This document shows, piece by piece, positions 6,689 through 13,479 of a stretch of 19,247 bases of DNA. Numbering within the stretch: the stretch's first letter is position 1; every line of letters begins with the position of its first letter. Both the position numbers and the translations under genes were made by a program. Source of the stretch: JBFISM01 sp041608535 (GTDB lineage: Bacteria; Actinomycetota; Acidimicrobiia; Spongiisociales; UBA5794); NCBI GenBank assembly GCA_041608535.1, contig JBFISM010000066.1, forward strand, positions 1 to 19,247, read 5' to 3'. The notes under the pieces were generated by a model that made no database searches, was not told the origin of the DNA, and saw nothing but the letters and a program-made list of their open reading frames with translations.

Positions 6689-8044
6689 TCACAGACCGAG
6701 CGCACGCACCAGGAACGCCGCCATCTGCTCTCGGGTCACCTCTGCATTCGGGCAGAACATGTCGTTCACCGGCGGGTTGCAGCCCTTCGTGACCCCCGCC
6801 GCCGCCAGCTTCTCGATGTCTGCTTCGTAGATCGAGCCGGCCGTATCGACGAACAGAGGCCCGGTTTCGGTCAAGTCGAGAGCCCGCACCAGGAACGCCG
6901 CCATCTGGCCTCGGGTCACCGACACGTCCGGGCAGAACATGTCGTTCACCGGCGGATTGCAGCCCGTGGTGATTCCGGCAGCCGCCAGCTTCCCGATGTC
7001 CTCCGCAAAGATGCTGTCGCTGGTGTCGAGGAAGCCGGGGTGATCGTCCTGGAGGTCGAACGATCGCACCAGGAACGCAGCCATCTGGCCCCGAGTCACA
7101 TTGGCCGTCGGGCAGAACTGGTCGTTCGCCGGCGGGTTGCAGCCCGAGGTGATCCCGGCGAAGGCGAGCGTGTCGATGTCCAGTTCGAAGACGGAGCCGA
7201 CGGTGTCGACGAAACCGGCCTCGGACGTGGGCAACCCGTCATCGCACCCCTGGCGGCTCGGTCCCAGCGCGAGCGAATCGAAGTCGATGATGTTGTGTGT
7301 CGCCGACTCGTCACCGCCGTAGTACACGTCGAACCAGAACGACCGGATGTCGATGTGGCCTTCTCCCGTCCTCCGCAGCAACACCTCGTTGTTCTCGAAG
7401 GCCTGGTCACCGTTGACGAAGCCAAGCAGCGTGCCATCGGCCACGCCCGGTGTGTTCAGCGTGATCTTGCCCTCGACGCAGTGCCACACACCGTTGTCCA
7501 CATAGGCCACGGCCGGGTCCCATGTCCAGATGTGGCCGCGGGTCGGTGGGGAATCGACGCCGTACACGTAGAAGCCGAGCAAGGTCTTGCCGTCGACGTC
7601 GGGAACACCGCCGTAGTTGCGACTGAACAGCATGCGAGCCGACCAGCACGGCGCCTCCGGCGTCGACGGCTTGTTACCGCGGCAGTTGGCGGTGCCGTTC
7701 AAGTTCGCCGGACCGGGAAGCTTGCCCCGGTTCGGTGGCTCGATGGAGAAGTCCTCGTCGAACCGCACCCAGTAGCGCCACCACAGCTGTTCCGGCTCGT
7801 CGAGACCGTGACTCTCGAATATCCAATGTCCGCTCGAACCCCAATGCCCTCCCACCGGGATCACGGAGCGAAGTCCGTGACCGGCATGTCCATTGGCGAT
7901 CTGGGTGCCGTCGAAGACCCCCTCCTCGAAGACTTTGACGGAGTCTTGGAAGTTCTCCTCACCGAACTCACCATCCGCGAAAGCAGCGGCGCCGGGCAGC
8001 AAGCTGAAGGCAGCTACAGCGAGGAGGACATGCAGGGGACGCAT
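6689..8044 (-). CDS. Secreted polysaccharide-lyase-14-like protein with three SLH-type repeats
   Basis: Exported protein of 451 residues. A Sec signal peptide covers residues 1-23, with predicted cleavage after AFA. Residues about 55-262 resemble the jelly-roll domain of polysaccharide lyase family 14 (alginate/glucuronan lyase type): QLWWRYWVRFDEDF, RGKLPGP, WSARMLFSRNYGG, WHCVEGKITLNTPG and a final RSFWFDVYYGG...IDFDSLAL. Residues 277-451 hold three copies of a 60-residue S-layer-homology-like unit (FVDTxxSxFxxDIxxLAxxGITxGCNPP...FCP...VTRGQMAAFLVRAL), each with two Cys likely forming a disulfide. The repeats probably tether the enzyme to the cell envelope. The lyase activity is inferred from fold resemblance; catalytic residues were not verified. 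The upstream lipoprotein gene in the same direction may share its role. No Shine-Dalgarno is seen; a TAGCGT hexamer lies 9 bases before the ATG. Confidence 0.85.
   Translation of the reverse strand: MRPLHVLLAVAAFSLLPGAAAFADGEFGEENFQDSVKVFEEGVFDGTQIANGHAGHGLRSVIPVGGHWGSSGHWIFESHGLDEPEQLWWRYWVRFDEDFSIEPPNRGKLPGPANLNGTANCRGNKPSTPEAPCWSARMLFSRNYGGVPDVDGKTLLGFYVYGVDSPPTRGHIWTWDPAVAYVDNGVWHCVEGKITLNTPGVADGTLLGFVNGDQAFENNEVLLRRTGEGHIDIRSFWFDVYYGGDESATHNIIDFDSLALGPSRQGCDDGLPTSEAGFVDTVGSVFELDIDTLAFAGITSGCNPPANDQFCPTANVTRGQMAAFLVRSFDLQDDHPGFLDTSDSIFAEDIGKLAAAGITTGCNPPVNDMFCPDVSVTRGQMAAFLVRALDLTETGPLFVDTAGSIYEADIEKLAAAGVTKGCNPPVNDMFCPNAEVTREQMAAFLVRALGL
6692..7216 (-). repeat. Three in-frame 180-bp units encoding SLH-type repeats
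   Basis: Units at 7037-7216, 6857-7036 and 6692-6856 (the last shortened by the stop codon) have an exact 180-base period. The best conserved blocks are plus-strand GCACCAGGAACGC at 6706, 6886 and 7066, and the stretch encoding GCNPPxNDxFCP. They code for 60-residue repeats with two Cys each. Confidence 0.95.
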
Positions 8045-8053
8045 CGCCCGGCG

Positions 8054-8059
8054 ACGCTA
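8054..8059 (-). promoter_or_regulatory. Possible -10 element for the PL14-like gene
   Basis: Minus-strand TAGCGT, TANNNT type, sits 9 bases before the ATG at 8044. No ribosome site is present, so a very short or absent leader is plausible. Weaker than the 6-base cases because of the looser spacing. Confidence 0.3.
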
Positions 8060-8218
8060 CCAGTCGATCCAGCGGCCGCACCGAGAATGAGTCGTCCGGC
8101 CCACGGGTCGATATGCCACGATCCACCAAGCAAGTCCGGCATACGCGACGGGGACCTCGCCGCCGTCACCGACACCTACGCGGATGAGGGGAGTGCGCGG
8201 CTGACGGGCGCTTCCGGC

Positions 8219-9067
8219 TCAACCGGAGGGTCCGAACACCCGCACCTCGATGGCACCGGTGTTGCCGCCGGTGGTGTCTCTCGCTTCGAACCGGACCAGC
8301 TGGCCGCTGGCGTCGAGTTCCTGGAAACGAAAATCGGCCGGGGTGCCCGCAGCGAATGGCCCCAGCGCCTCGCCGCCATCGACGATCACCCAGTACTCAG
8401 TGGTGATCGCCGTGCCGTCAGCCATGGAACGAGTGATGTACTCGACGCCGCCGATGTCCTGGGGAGCGCCCAGGTCGAGCACGATGAACGCCTCGTTGCC
8501 ATCCCCTGCGGACGACCACTCAGTAGACATGTCGCCGTCGATGGCATTGGCCGCGGACCACGCATCGCTGAACTCGGAGGACACATCGGCAATCGCCGCG
8601 TCCCGCGCCAGGTTCGGTCCGTGATCCGCCATGGTGTCATTCACTACCGGTGACGCCCCTTCCGGCTCCGGCACAGTGAAGGTCTCCAGCTCGGACTGGT
8701 ACAGCGTTCCGTCGGCGGTCGAGCCCTGCACCCGGAAGTAGTACGTCTCACCGGGCAGCGCACCGGGGAGGAAGACGTCGTGCTGGACGATCCCGGTACC
8801 GTTCATCGCCAGGCTGTTGTTGAAGTGACCGAGCGCCTCGGTCTCGCCCCACACGATCGCACAGATGGCAGGCTCCGTCGTGGTCACCCGGAAGATGGCT
8901 CGCGACGGATCAGCTGGATCCGCCTCGAACGTCGCCTCGCTCGCCTGGATCTCCTCGAAGGGACGCACCTCGGTCTCCGCTGCGGCATCCGACCCGCCGC
9001 AAGCGGCCAGCAGCACCAGCAGGGCGATGATGAGAAACATGTGACGGCTGACGACTCCTCCTTCCAT
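8219..9067 (-). CDS. Lipoprotein with FN3-like and F5/8 type C (discoidin-like) domains
   Basis: Predicted lipoprotein of 282 residues. A hydrophobic signal ends in LLAAC, lipidated Cys23. Residues about 47-132 look like a fibronectin-III-type beta sandwich (AIFRVTTTEPAICAIVWG ... LPGETYYFRVQG), and about 147-280 like a discoidin/F5-8C carbohydrate-binding module (NLARDAAIADVSSEF, AIDGDMSTEWSSAG, AFIVLDLGAPQDIGGVEY). Such modules bind glycans; no catalytic domain is present, so it may be a surface sugar-binding or adhesion protein. The start is uncertain: ATG at 9067 gives the signal its only positive residues, whereas an ATG at codon 10 lies 15 bases behind GGAGGA. It is followed, after 174 bases without a gene, by the PL14-like gene on the same strand. 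Confidence 0.82.
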   Translation of the reverse strand: MEGGVVSRHMFLIIALLVLLAACGGSDAAAETEVRPFEEIQASEATFEADPADPSRAIFRVTTTEPAICAIVWGETEALGHFNNSLAMNGTGIVQHDVFLPGALPGETYYFRVQGSTADGTLYQSELETFTVPEPEGASPVVNDTMADHGPNLARDAAIADVSSEFSDAWSAANAIDGDMSTEWSSAGDGNEAFIVLDLGAPQDIGGVEYITRSMADGTAITTEYWVIVDGGEALGPFAAGTPADFRFQELDASGQLVRFEARDTTGGNTGAIEVRVFGPSG

Positions 9068-9158
9068 ACCAGGTGACTCAACCCGGTGGAACGCCGCGGC
9101 GCCGCCCGATGGTCGGGACTCCGGCGCTTGCGCCCAACAGCCTGGTCGATTGCAAATG

Positions 9159-10505
9159 CTATGCAGCCGCCGCGCTCAGCATCATCACGCCGAGGAGGCT
9201 GGCACCGGTGAGCACCACCGGTTCGTAACCGGCTCGCTCCAGCAGCGGCGCCGCGATCCCCGCGCGATGCCCCGTCGTGCATCCGACATACACGGGCCGG
9301 TCTCGATCCAGCTGTCGGGGGATCCCGTCGAGCAGGTCCGGCGTGTAGCAGTGGATCGACCCGTCGAGATGGCCGTCCTCCCACTCGTCCGGGGCCCGCA
9401 CATCGAGCACCTGTAGGTCGTCACGATCCGCGGCGAGCTCGGTGAACTGACGCGCCGTCATGGTCCCATAGTCGTCGATGGGAAGACCGGCGTCCCGCCA
9501 CCGCTCGACGCCCCACAGCACGCCTTCGATGTTCTCGTAACCGACCCGAGCCAGCTCGACGAGGATCTCGTCGAGGTCCTGATCCTCGTCCAGCACGAGA
9601 GCGATCCGTGCACCAAACGGCAGCATCCAACCCACCCAGGCGGGAAACGCCTCGCGCAATTCGATGCTCCATGAGCCGGGTATGTGGGCGGCGGCGTAGC
9701 GGTCCCGCGGTCGCACATCGAGCACGTGGATGTCCTCGTCGCGCCCCGCTACGTCGTCGGGCTCCCACACCGGTACCTTGCGCCGGCTGATCGGCTCGGG
9801 TCCGGCGGCGTTGATCGGTCCCATGAAGGCGTAGTAGGTGGGATATGGCTGCAGACCGGCCAGTTGCGCCGTCACGAACTCGTCTTCGGTGTCGTACTGG
9901 AGGACCGGGCTCGACTGACGTTGCTCTCCGATGGTCGACGTCGTCGACACGGCAACCGTGGATGAACAGAAGGAGCCAGAACCGTGGGTTGGGTACACGG
10001 CGACGTCATCGGGCAGCTCGAGGAGACGCTGCAGCGACCAGTACTGCAACCTGGCGAGCTGCTCCGCCCGATCCATCCCCAGCAAGTCGCTCCTCCCGGC
10101 GGCATCGACGAGCATGCTGCCGCCGGTGAAGATTGCCGCAGGAACCTCGTCGACATGCACGACGTAGGCCACGTGTTCTGGTGTGTGACCCGGAGTGTGC
10201 AGCGGCCGGATGGTGAGTCCGTTGGCGTGCAGCGCCTCGTTGTGAAATGCCGGTGTGAAGGCGAATGCGGCTCCGGATGCGGCGGGCAGCACGAGTTCAC
10301 CACCGGAGACGCCGGCTGCGGTGCGGCCCCCGGAGATGTAGTCGTTGTGAATGTGGGTCTCCAACACGTGGGTGACCACCCCGGTGGCGGCGGCGACGAA
10401 TCGCTCCGCATCGCGTTGCGGATCGACGATGAGGGAGACCTCCTCGTGGTTCACCACGTAGCTGGTATCGCCGAGACCCGGCGTGGAAATGGGGACGACA
10501 TCCAT
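9159..10505 (-). CDS. MBL-fold hydrolase/dioxygenase fused to two rhodanese domains
   Basis: Protein of 448 residues from ATG at 10505, chosen over an in-frame ATG at 10562 because GGAAGAG lies at good distance and the longer form would cover the promoter box. Residues about 1-235 form a metallo-beta-lactamase domain: THIHNDYISGG (His51, His53, Asp55), HTPGHTPEH (His107), PTHGSGSFC (His174). This is the ETHE1/CstB-like group linked to glutathione or protein persulfides. The TGD that supplies a metal Asp in ETHE1 reads TGG here (126-129). Two rhodanese domains follow: the first (about 258-345) has DEDQD where the active-site loop should be, so it lacks the Cys; the second (about 360-440) has an intact CTTGHRA loop with Cys409. 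Likely role: sulfane-sulfur oxidation or transfer. It has its own copy of the operator-like box also seen before dsrE2. Confidence 0.9.
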   Translation of the reverse strand: MDVVPISTPGLGDTSYVVNHEEVSLIVDPQRDAERFVAAATGVVTHVLETHIHNDYISGGRTAAGVSGGELVLPAASGAAFAFTPAFHNEALHANGLTIRPLHTPGHTPEHVAYVVHVDEVPAAIFTGGSMLVDAAGRSDLLGMDRAEQLARLQYWSLQRLLELPDDVAVYPTHGSGSFCSSTVAVSTTSTIGEQRQSSPVLQYDTEDEFVTAQLAGLQPYPTYYAFMGPINAAGPEPISRRKVPVWEPDDVAGRDEDIHVLDVRPRDRYAAAHIPGSWSIELREAFPAWVGWMLPFGARIALVLDEDQDLDEILVELARVGYENIEGVLWGVERWRDAGLPIDDYGTMTARQFTELAADRDDLQVLDVRAPDEWEDGHLDGSIHCYTPDLLDGIPRQLDRDRPVYVGCTTGHRAGIAAPLLERAGYEPVVLTGASLLGVMMLSAAAA

Positions 10506-10526
10506 GGTGCTGCTCTTCCGTGCGTC

Positions 10527-10557
10527 GACCCAACCATACATGCGCAACCATGCATGT
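10527..10557 (-). promoter_or_regulatory. Operator-like box A before the MBL-rhodanese gene
   Basis: In the sense of the MBL-rhodanese gene, this 31-base stretch agrees at 24 positions with box B before dsrE2. The core is ATGCATG, 2 bases, TGCGCAT (10540-10555), then TATGGTTGGGTC. The core ends form an inverted repeat, ATGC/GCAT. It ends 21 bases before the ATG. A weak promoter TTGGAA - 18 bases - TATGGT would place the core inside the -35/-10 spacer, a classic repressor position. Confidence 0.6.
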
Positions 10558-10626
10558 TCCAACAGCGCTCGGTTTCTGCCGCGGTGAGGACCGGTGTGAC
10601 GTCGGGTTGTTGCGTGGATGGCTCTC

Positions 10627-10932
10627 TCAGGCGAGGGCGTGCTGCTCGGCCATCACGTCGCGCAACAGATCCACCGCCACGATGATCTTCGGCGATGACA
10701 GCGAATAGAACACCCACTGACCATCCTTGCGCGCCCGGACCAGACCCTTCTCTCGCAACACGGCGAGGTGCTGCGAAACGTTCGTTTGTGGGATATCCAG
10801 CTCGTCGCACAGGTCCGTGACGCTGCGCTCGCCATCGCGCAGCGCATCGATGATGAGCAGCCGCTTCGGGTCCGCCAGACCCTTGCAGACGCTGGCATGC
10901 AGCTGGAACAACTCTTCCTTCGTGGCGCGCAT
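10627..10932 (-). CDS. ArsR/SmtB-family winged-helix regulator
   Basis: Regulator of 101 residues. The chosen start is ATG at 10932, giving MRATKEELFQLHASVCKGLADPKRLLIIDAL, the usual N terminus; the frame is open further upstream but without family sequence. The helix-turn-helix is SVTDLCDELDIPQTNVSQHLAVLREKGLV (37-65), and the wing is ARKDGQWVFYSL. Only two Cys are present, Cys16 in the first helix and Cys42 in helix 3. The CVC pair of arsenic-sensing ArsR and the CHL context of SqrR/BigR persulfide sensors are missing, so the signal is unclear; a thiol-based sulfur signal fits the neighbours. It lies between the two sulfur gene groups, in the direction of the MBL-rhodanese gene and divergent from dsrE2. 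A CATAGT hexamer lies exactly 6 bases before the start. Confidence 0.92.
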   Translation of the reverse strand: MRATKEELFQLHASVCKGLADPKRLLIIDALRDGERSVTDLCDELDIPQTNVSQHLAVLREKGLVRARKDGQWVFYSLSSPKIIVAVDLLRDVMAEQHALA

Positions 10933-10938
10933 GGCCCC

Positions 10939-10944
10939 ACTATG
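10939..10944 (-). promoter_or_regulatory. Candidate -10 element for the ArsR gene
   Basis: Minus-strand CATAGT (4 of 6 to TATAAT) followed by 6 bases and the ATG at 10932: the leaderless spacing seen at other genes here. No -35 of note; only a weak GTGGGG could act as a ribosome site. Confidence 0.3.
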
Positions 10945-10985
10945 GCACAACGGACCCCGATCGCACGACTCGAGACGACGGCTGC

Positions 10986-10991
10986 TTGACA
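10986..10991 (+). promoter_or_regulatory. Candidate -35 element for the dsrE2-tusA-redox operon
   Basis: A perfect TTGACA. Hexamers 17-18 bases downstream are poor (TGAAGA or GAAGAT, 11009-11015). If used, the transcript would start within box B. An alternative -10 is TATCGA at 11031-11036. Confidence 0.35.
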
Positions 10992-11011
10992 GCCGGGAGG
11001 CGACTCGATGA

Positions 11012-11042
11012 AGATGCATGCATGCGCATCTATCGATGCGTC
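11012..11042 (+). promoter_or_regulatory. Operator-like box B before dsrE2
   Basis: Same 31-base arrangement as box A: ATGCATG, 2 bases, TGCGCAT (11014-11029), then TATCGATGCGTC. It ends 18 bases before the dsrE2 ATG. A second perfect inverted repeat overlaps it: CGCATC, 4 bases, GATGCG (11025-11040). It also lies 80 bases upstream of the divergent ArsR start, so one bound regulator could act on both genes. Confidence 0.6.
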
Positions 11043-11060
11043 ACACCGAGGAGGAATCAC

Positions 11061-11591
11061 ATGACGGCGGAGGTAGCCGAGAGCCCGGCAGCTGCGGAAC
11101 AGGAACCCGCACCCGAGCGGGAGAAGATGGTCCTCATCGCAGCCTCGGGTGACTTGGACAAGGCGTGGCCGGTGCTCATTCTCGCCACCACCGGCGCGGC
11201 GTACGGTATGGACGTCACGGTGTTCTTCACGTTCTGGGGGCTGGGCATACTCAAGAAGCCGGATGCCGGTGTCACCGGCGCGGACTGGCGGCAGAAGATG
11301 TTGTCAGTGTTCAACAAGGGGGCGCCGGATCACCTCGGTCTGTCCAAGCTCAACTTCGGCGGCATGGGAGCGCGGATGATGAAGGACCTGGCCGACAAGC
11401 ACAAAGTCGCATCGGTGCAAGAGCTGCTCGAGCTCGCTCAGGACATGGGAGTCAAGCTGTGGCCCTGCCAGATGACCATGGACCTCATGGGACTCGATCA
11501 CGCCGACCTCATCGATGGACTGGACGACCCGGCCGGCGCCGGCTCGGCGATCAGCTTGATGAAACAGGCATCGATCAGCCTCTTCATCTGA
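11061..11591 (+). CDS. dsrE2: DsrE2-like (DsrE/DsrF/DrsH family) sulfur-carrier protein
   Basis: Protein of 176 residues from ATG at 11061 behind a strong GAGGAGG; upstream in-frame codons belong to the promoter region. After a Pro/Glu/Ala-rich tail (1-22) comes the family core: MVLIAASGDLDKAWPVLILATTGAAYGMDVTVFFTFWGL (about 23-61), then KLWPCQMTMDLMGL (132-145) with Cys136, the likely persulfide-binding residue and the only Cys. Relatives in sulfur oxidisers sit in rhd-tusA-dsrE2 groups and exchange sulfane sulfur with TusA. The tusA gene follows after 18 bases and a rhodanese gene lies across the divergent promoter, so the same set is present here. The protein is not clearly membrane-bound. 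Confidence 0.88.
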   Translation: MTAEVAESPAAAEQEPAPEREKMVLIAASGDLDKAWPVLILATTGAAYGMDVTVFFTFWGLGILKKPDAGVTGADWRQKMLSVFNKGAPDHLGLSKLNFGGMGARMMKDLADKHKVASVQELLELAQDMGVKLWPCQMTMDLMGLDHADLIDGLDDPAGAGSAISLMKQASISLFI

Positions 11592-11609
11592 GCGCAGAAA
11601 GGACTCGAC

Positions 11610-11834
11610 ATGGCCGACATAACCGTGGACGCACGCGGGATGCAGTGCCCGATGCCCGTCATCAAGCTGTCCCAAGCCATCATGCAAGCCGACAGCGGAC
11701 AAACCATCGAACTGATCTCGACCGATCGTGGGTCGTGCTCGGACGTACCCGCATGGGCCGACGACATGGGGCACGCCTTGAAGGAGCAGTTCGAGACCGA
11801 AGGCGAGTTCCACTTCTTGCTGGTCAAGTCGTGA
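11610..11834 (+). CDS. tusA: TusA-family sulfurtransferase
   Basis: Sulfur carrier of 74 residues, normal for the family. The signature DARGMQCPMPVIKL (8-20) contains Cys13 of the CPxP motif, which carries a persulfide. TusA proteins serve tRNA thiolation and molybdenum cofactor supply, and in sulfur oxidisers they shuttle sulfane sulfur with rhodanese and DsrE proteins. Here the position between dsrE2 and the redox subunits favours the last role, although sulfur supply to the Mo cofactor of the neighbouring enzyme is an alternative. The ribosome site AAAGGA lies 7 bases before the ATG. Confidence 0.93.
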   Translation: MADITVDARGMQCPMPVIKLSQAIMQADSGQTIELISTDRGSCSDVPAWADDMGHALKEQFETEGEFHFLLVKS

Positions 11835-11906
11835 GGGTGGGGGCCGGCTCCAAATCGGTCCAGCTCCGCACCGCTTTGGGCCAGGCTCGGTAAGGTCCGG
11901 GTCCGC

Positions 11907-13469
11907 ATGCGGTACGGGTTCATCATCGACCAGACGACGTGTATCGGATGCCACGCCTGCACCGTGGCGTGCAAGACCGAGCACGAGGTACCCCTCGGTG
12001 TCAACCGCACCTGGGTGAAGTACATCGAGAAGGGCGCGTGGCCCGACACCAAACGATTCTTCTCGGTGATGCGGTGCAACCACTGCACGGACGCACCTTG
12101 CGTCGAGATCTGCCCGACCTCGGCACTGTTCAAGCGCAACGACGGGATCGTCGACTTCGACACCGACCGCTGCATCGGCTGCAAGAGCTGTATGCAGGCG
12201 TGCCCATACGATGCTCTGTACATCGACCCGGGCGACCACACCGCACAGAAGTGCAACTACTGCACACACCGGATCGAAGTGGGTCTGCAACCGGCTTGTG
12301 TCGTCGTCTGTCCCGAGCAGGCGATCATCGCCGGCGATCTGGATGATCCAACAACCAAGATCGCCCAGATGGTGAAGACGGAGAGGCTGAGCCAGCGCGC
12401 CGTGGAGCAGGGAACCCGCCCCAACCTCTGGTACAGAGGCGCCGAGGAGGCCAACCTCGATCCCCTGGCTGCCTCCAACCCCGGCGACGGTGGCCTCTGG
12501 CAGGACCCGGTCGGCAACTGGCTCGCCGTCGACCTGTCACCGACGAAGCCGGAAGCGCCGGGTCCCACCATTCGCTACGAATCGCCCGATGCACCGGCGC
12601 GGGTGGTGTACAACAACACCCATCCGATGCCGTGGGGCTGGCGGGTCTCGAGCTACTTTCTCACCAAGGCCATCGCCGCCGGCGTCGCCATCGTTCTGGC
12701 CTTGTATCTCGCCGTCGGAGGAACCACCGACTCGGGGTGGGTCCGGATCGGTGCCCCGGTGGTCGCCGGCGCCATGTTGGCGCTCACCGGCGTGCTACTC
12801 GTCTGGGATCTGAAGCGACCCGACCGCTTCCTCTACCTGCTCACCAAGGGCAACCCGGGTTCGTGGTTGGTCCGGGGAGCCTGGATCCTCGGTGCCTATG
12901 CGCTGGTGCTCGCCGTGTGGTTCGTCCTGGGAGTCGCCAATGCCACCGAAGCCCTGACTGCCGTGATCTGGATAGCCGCCGTAGTTGGGCTGGCAGTAGC
13001 GGGATACACGGCGTTCCTCTTCGGTCAGGCAGAGGCTCGAGACTTGTGGCAGAGCCCATCGCTGTTGTGGCACATGATCGCCGGCGCTTTCGCCGCGGGT
13101 GGTGGCGCAACGATGGTCGCAGCGCTCGTGCTGTCGATGTCCGACGGCGTGCTGCTGACCACCGCCACCCGAACCATGCTGGTTGGTGTCATCGTGCTCG
13201 GGTTCATCCTGGTCGTGGAGCGCAGCTCGCAACATCCGACCCGCAACATCGAGGAAGCCATGCACCATCTCATCGATGGCCACTATTCGACCCAATGGTG
13301 GTTTGGTGGTCTCGGGCTTGGAGTCGTCGCCGCCGGTGCGCTGTCGATCACCGCCCTCGCCATCGGGTCCGTGATCGTCGGTGCCGCCGCCGGAATAGCC
13401 ACCATGCTCGGGTTGTGGATGTCCGACGATGCGTTCGTCCGTGCGGGCCAGAGCGTGCCACTGTCGTGA
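11907..13469 (+). CDS. Fused four-cluster ferredoxin / NrfD-type membrane subunit
   Basis: Protein of 520 residues joining two subunits that are usually separate. Residues 1-145 are a PsrB/DmsB/NrfC-like electron-transfer domain with 16 Cys in four groups (12,15,18,22; 57,60,65,69; 89,92,95,99; 116,119,131,135), enough for four [4Fe-4S] clusters. A linker (about 146-240) leads to an NrfD/PsrC-like anchor with about eight membrane helices between 250 and 504, beginning HPMPWGWRVSSYFLTKAIAAG and including VWDLKRPDRFLYLLTKG. NrfD proteins exchange electrons with quinones. No signal peptide precedes the first cluster, so the Fe-S part should be cytoplasmic. It lies 72 bases after tusA with a weak ribosome site, and the catalytic Mo subunit follows 10 bases later. 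Electron direction cannot be read from sequence. Confidence 0.92.
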   Translation: MRYGFIIDQTTCIGCHACTVACKTEHEVPLGVNRTWVKYIEKGAWPDTKRFFSVMRCNHCTDAPCVEICPTSALFKRNDGIVDFDTDRCIGCKSCMQACPYDALYIDPGDHTAQKCNYCTHRIEVGLQPACVVVCPEQAIIAGDLDDPTTKIAQMVKTERLSQRAVEQGTRPNLWYRGAEEANLDPLAASNPGDGGLWQDPVGNWLAVDLSPTKPEAPGPTIRYESPDAPARVVYNNTHPMPWGWRVSSYFLTKAIAAGVAIVLALYLAVGGTTDSGWVRIGAPVVAGAMLALTGVLLVWDLKRPDRFLYLLTKGNPGSWLVRGAWILGAYALVLAVWFVLGVANATEALTAVIWIAAVVGLAVAGYTAFLFGQAEARDLWQSPSLLWHMIAGAFAAGGGATMVAALVLSMSDGVLLTTATRTMLVGVIVLGFILVVERSSQHPTRNIEEAMHHLIDGHYSTQWWFGGLGLGVVAAGALSITALAIGSVIVGAAAGIATMLGLWMSDDAFVRAGQSVPLS

Positions 13470-13479
13470 AAGTGAAGCC

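Noticed and set aside
6692..7216. Regular repeats that could suggest a CRISPR or other non-coding array
   Set aside because: The 180-base units are in frame, diverge mainly in a coding-compatible way and encode SLH-like protein repeats.
6551..8653. A 700-codon plus-strand open frame across the MaoC, PL14-like and discoidin-like genes
   Set aside because: It is antisense to three genes with signal peptides or domains. Its repeats (RRHLxxGHxxxRAEHVVHRR) are the mirror of the 180-bp SLH units.
9123..9134. GGCGC-TT-GCGCC mini hairpin after the MBL-rhodanese gene
   Set aside because: Only 5 bp with a 2-base loop and no T-run on the minus strand; too weak to call a terminator.
10506..10562. Upstream ATG at 10562 as start of the MBL-rhodanese protein
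   Set aside because: It would place operator box A inside the coding region and has no ribosome site; the ATG at 10505 has GGAAGAG at good distance and begins at the family's usual N terminus.
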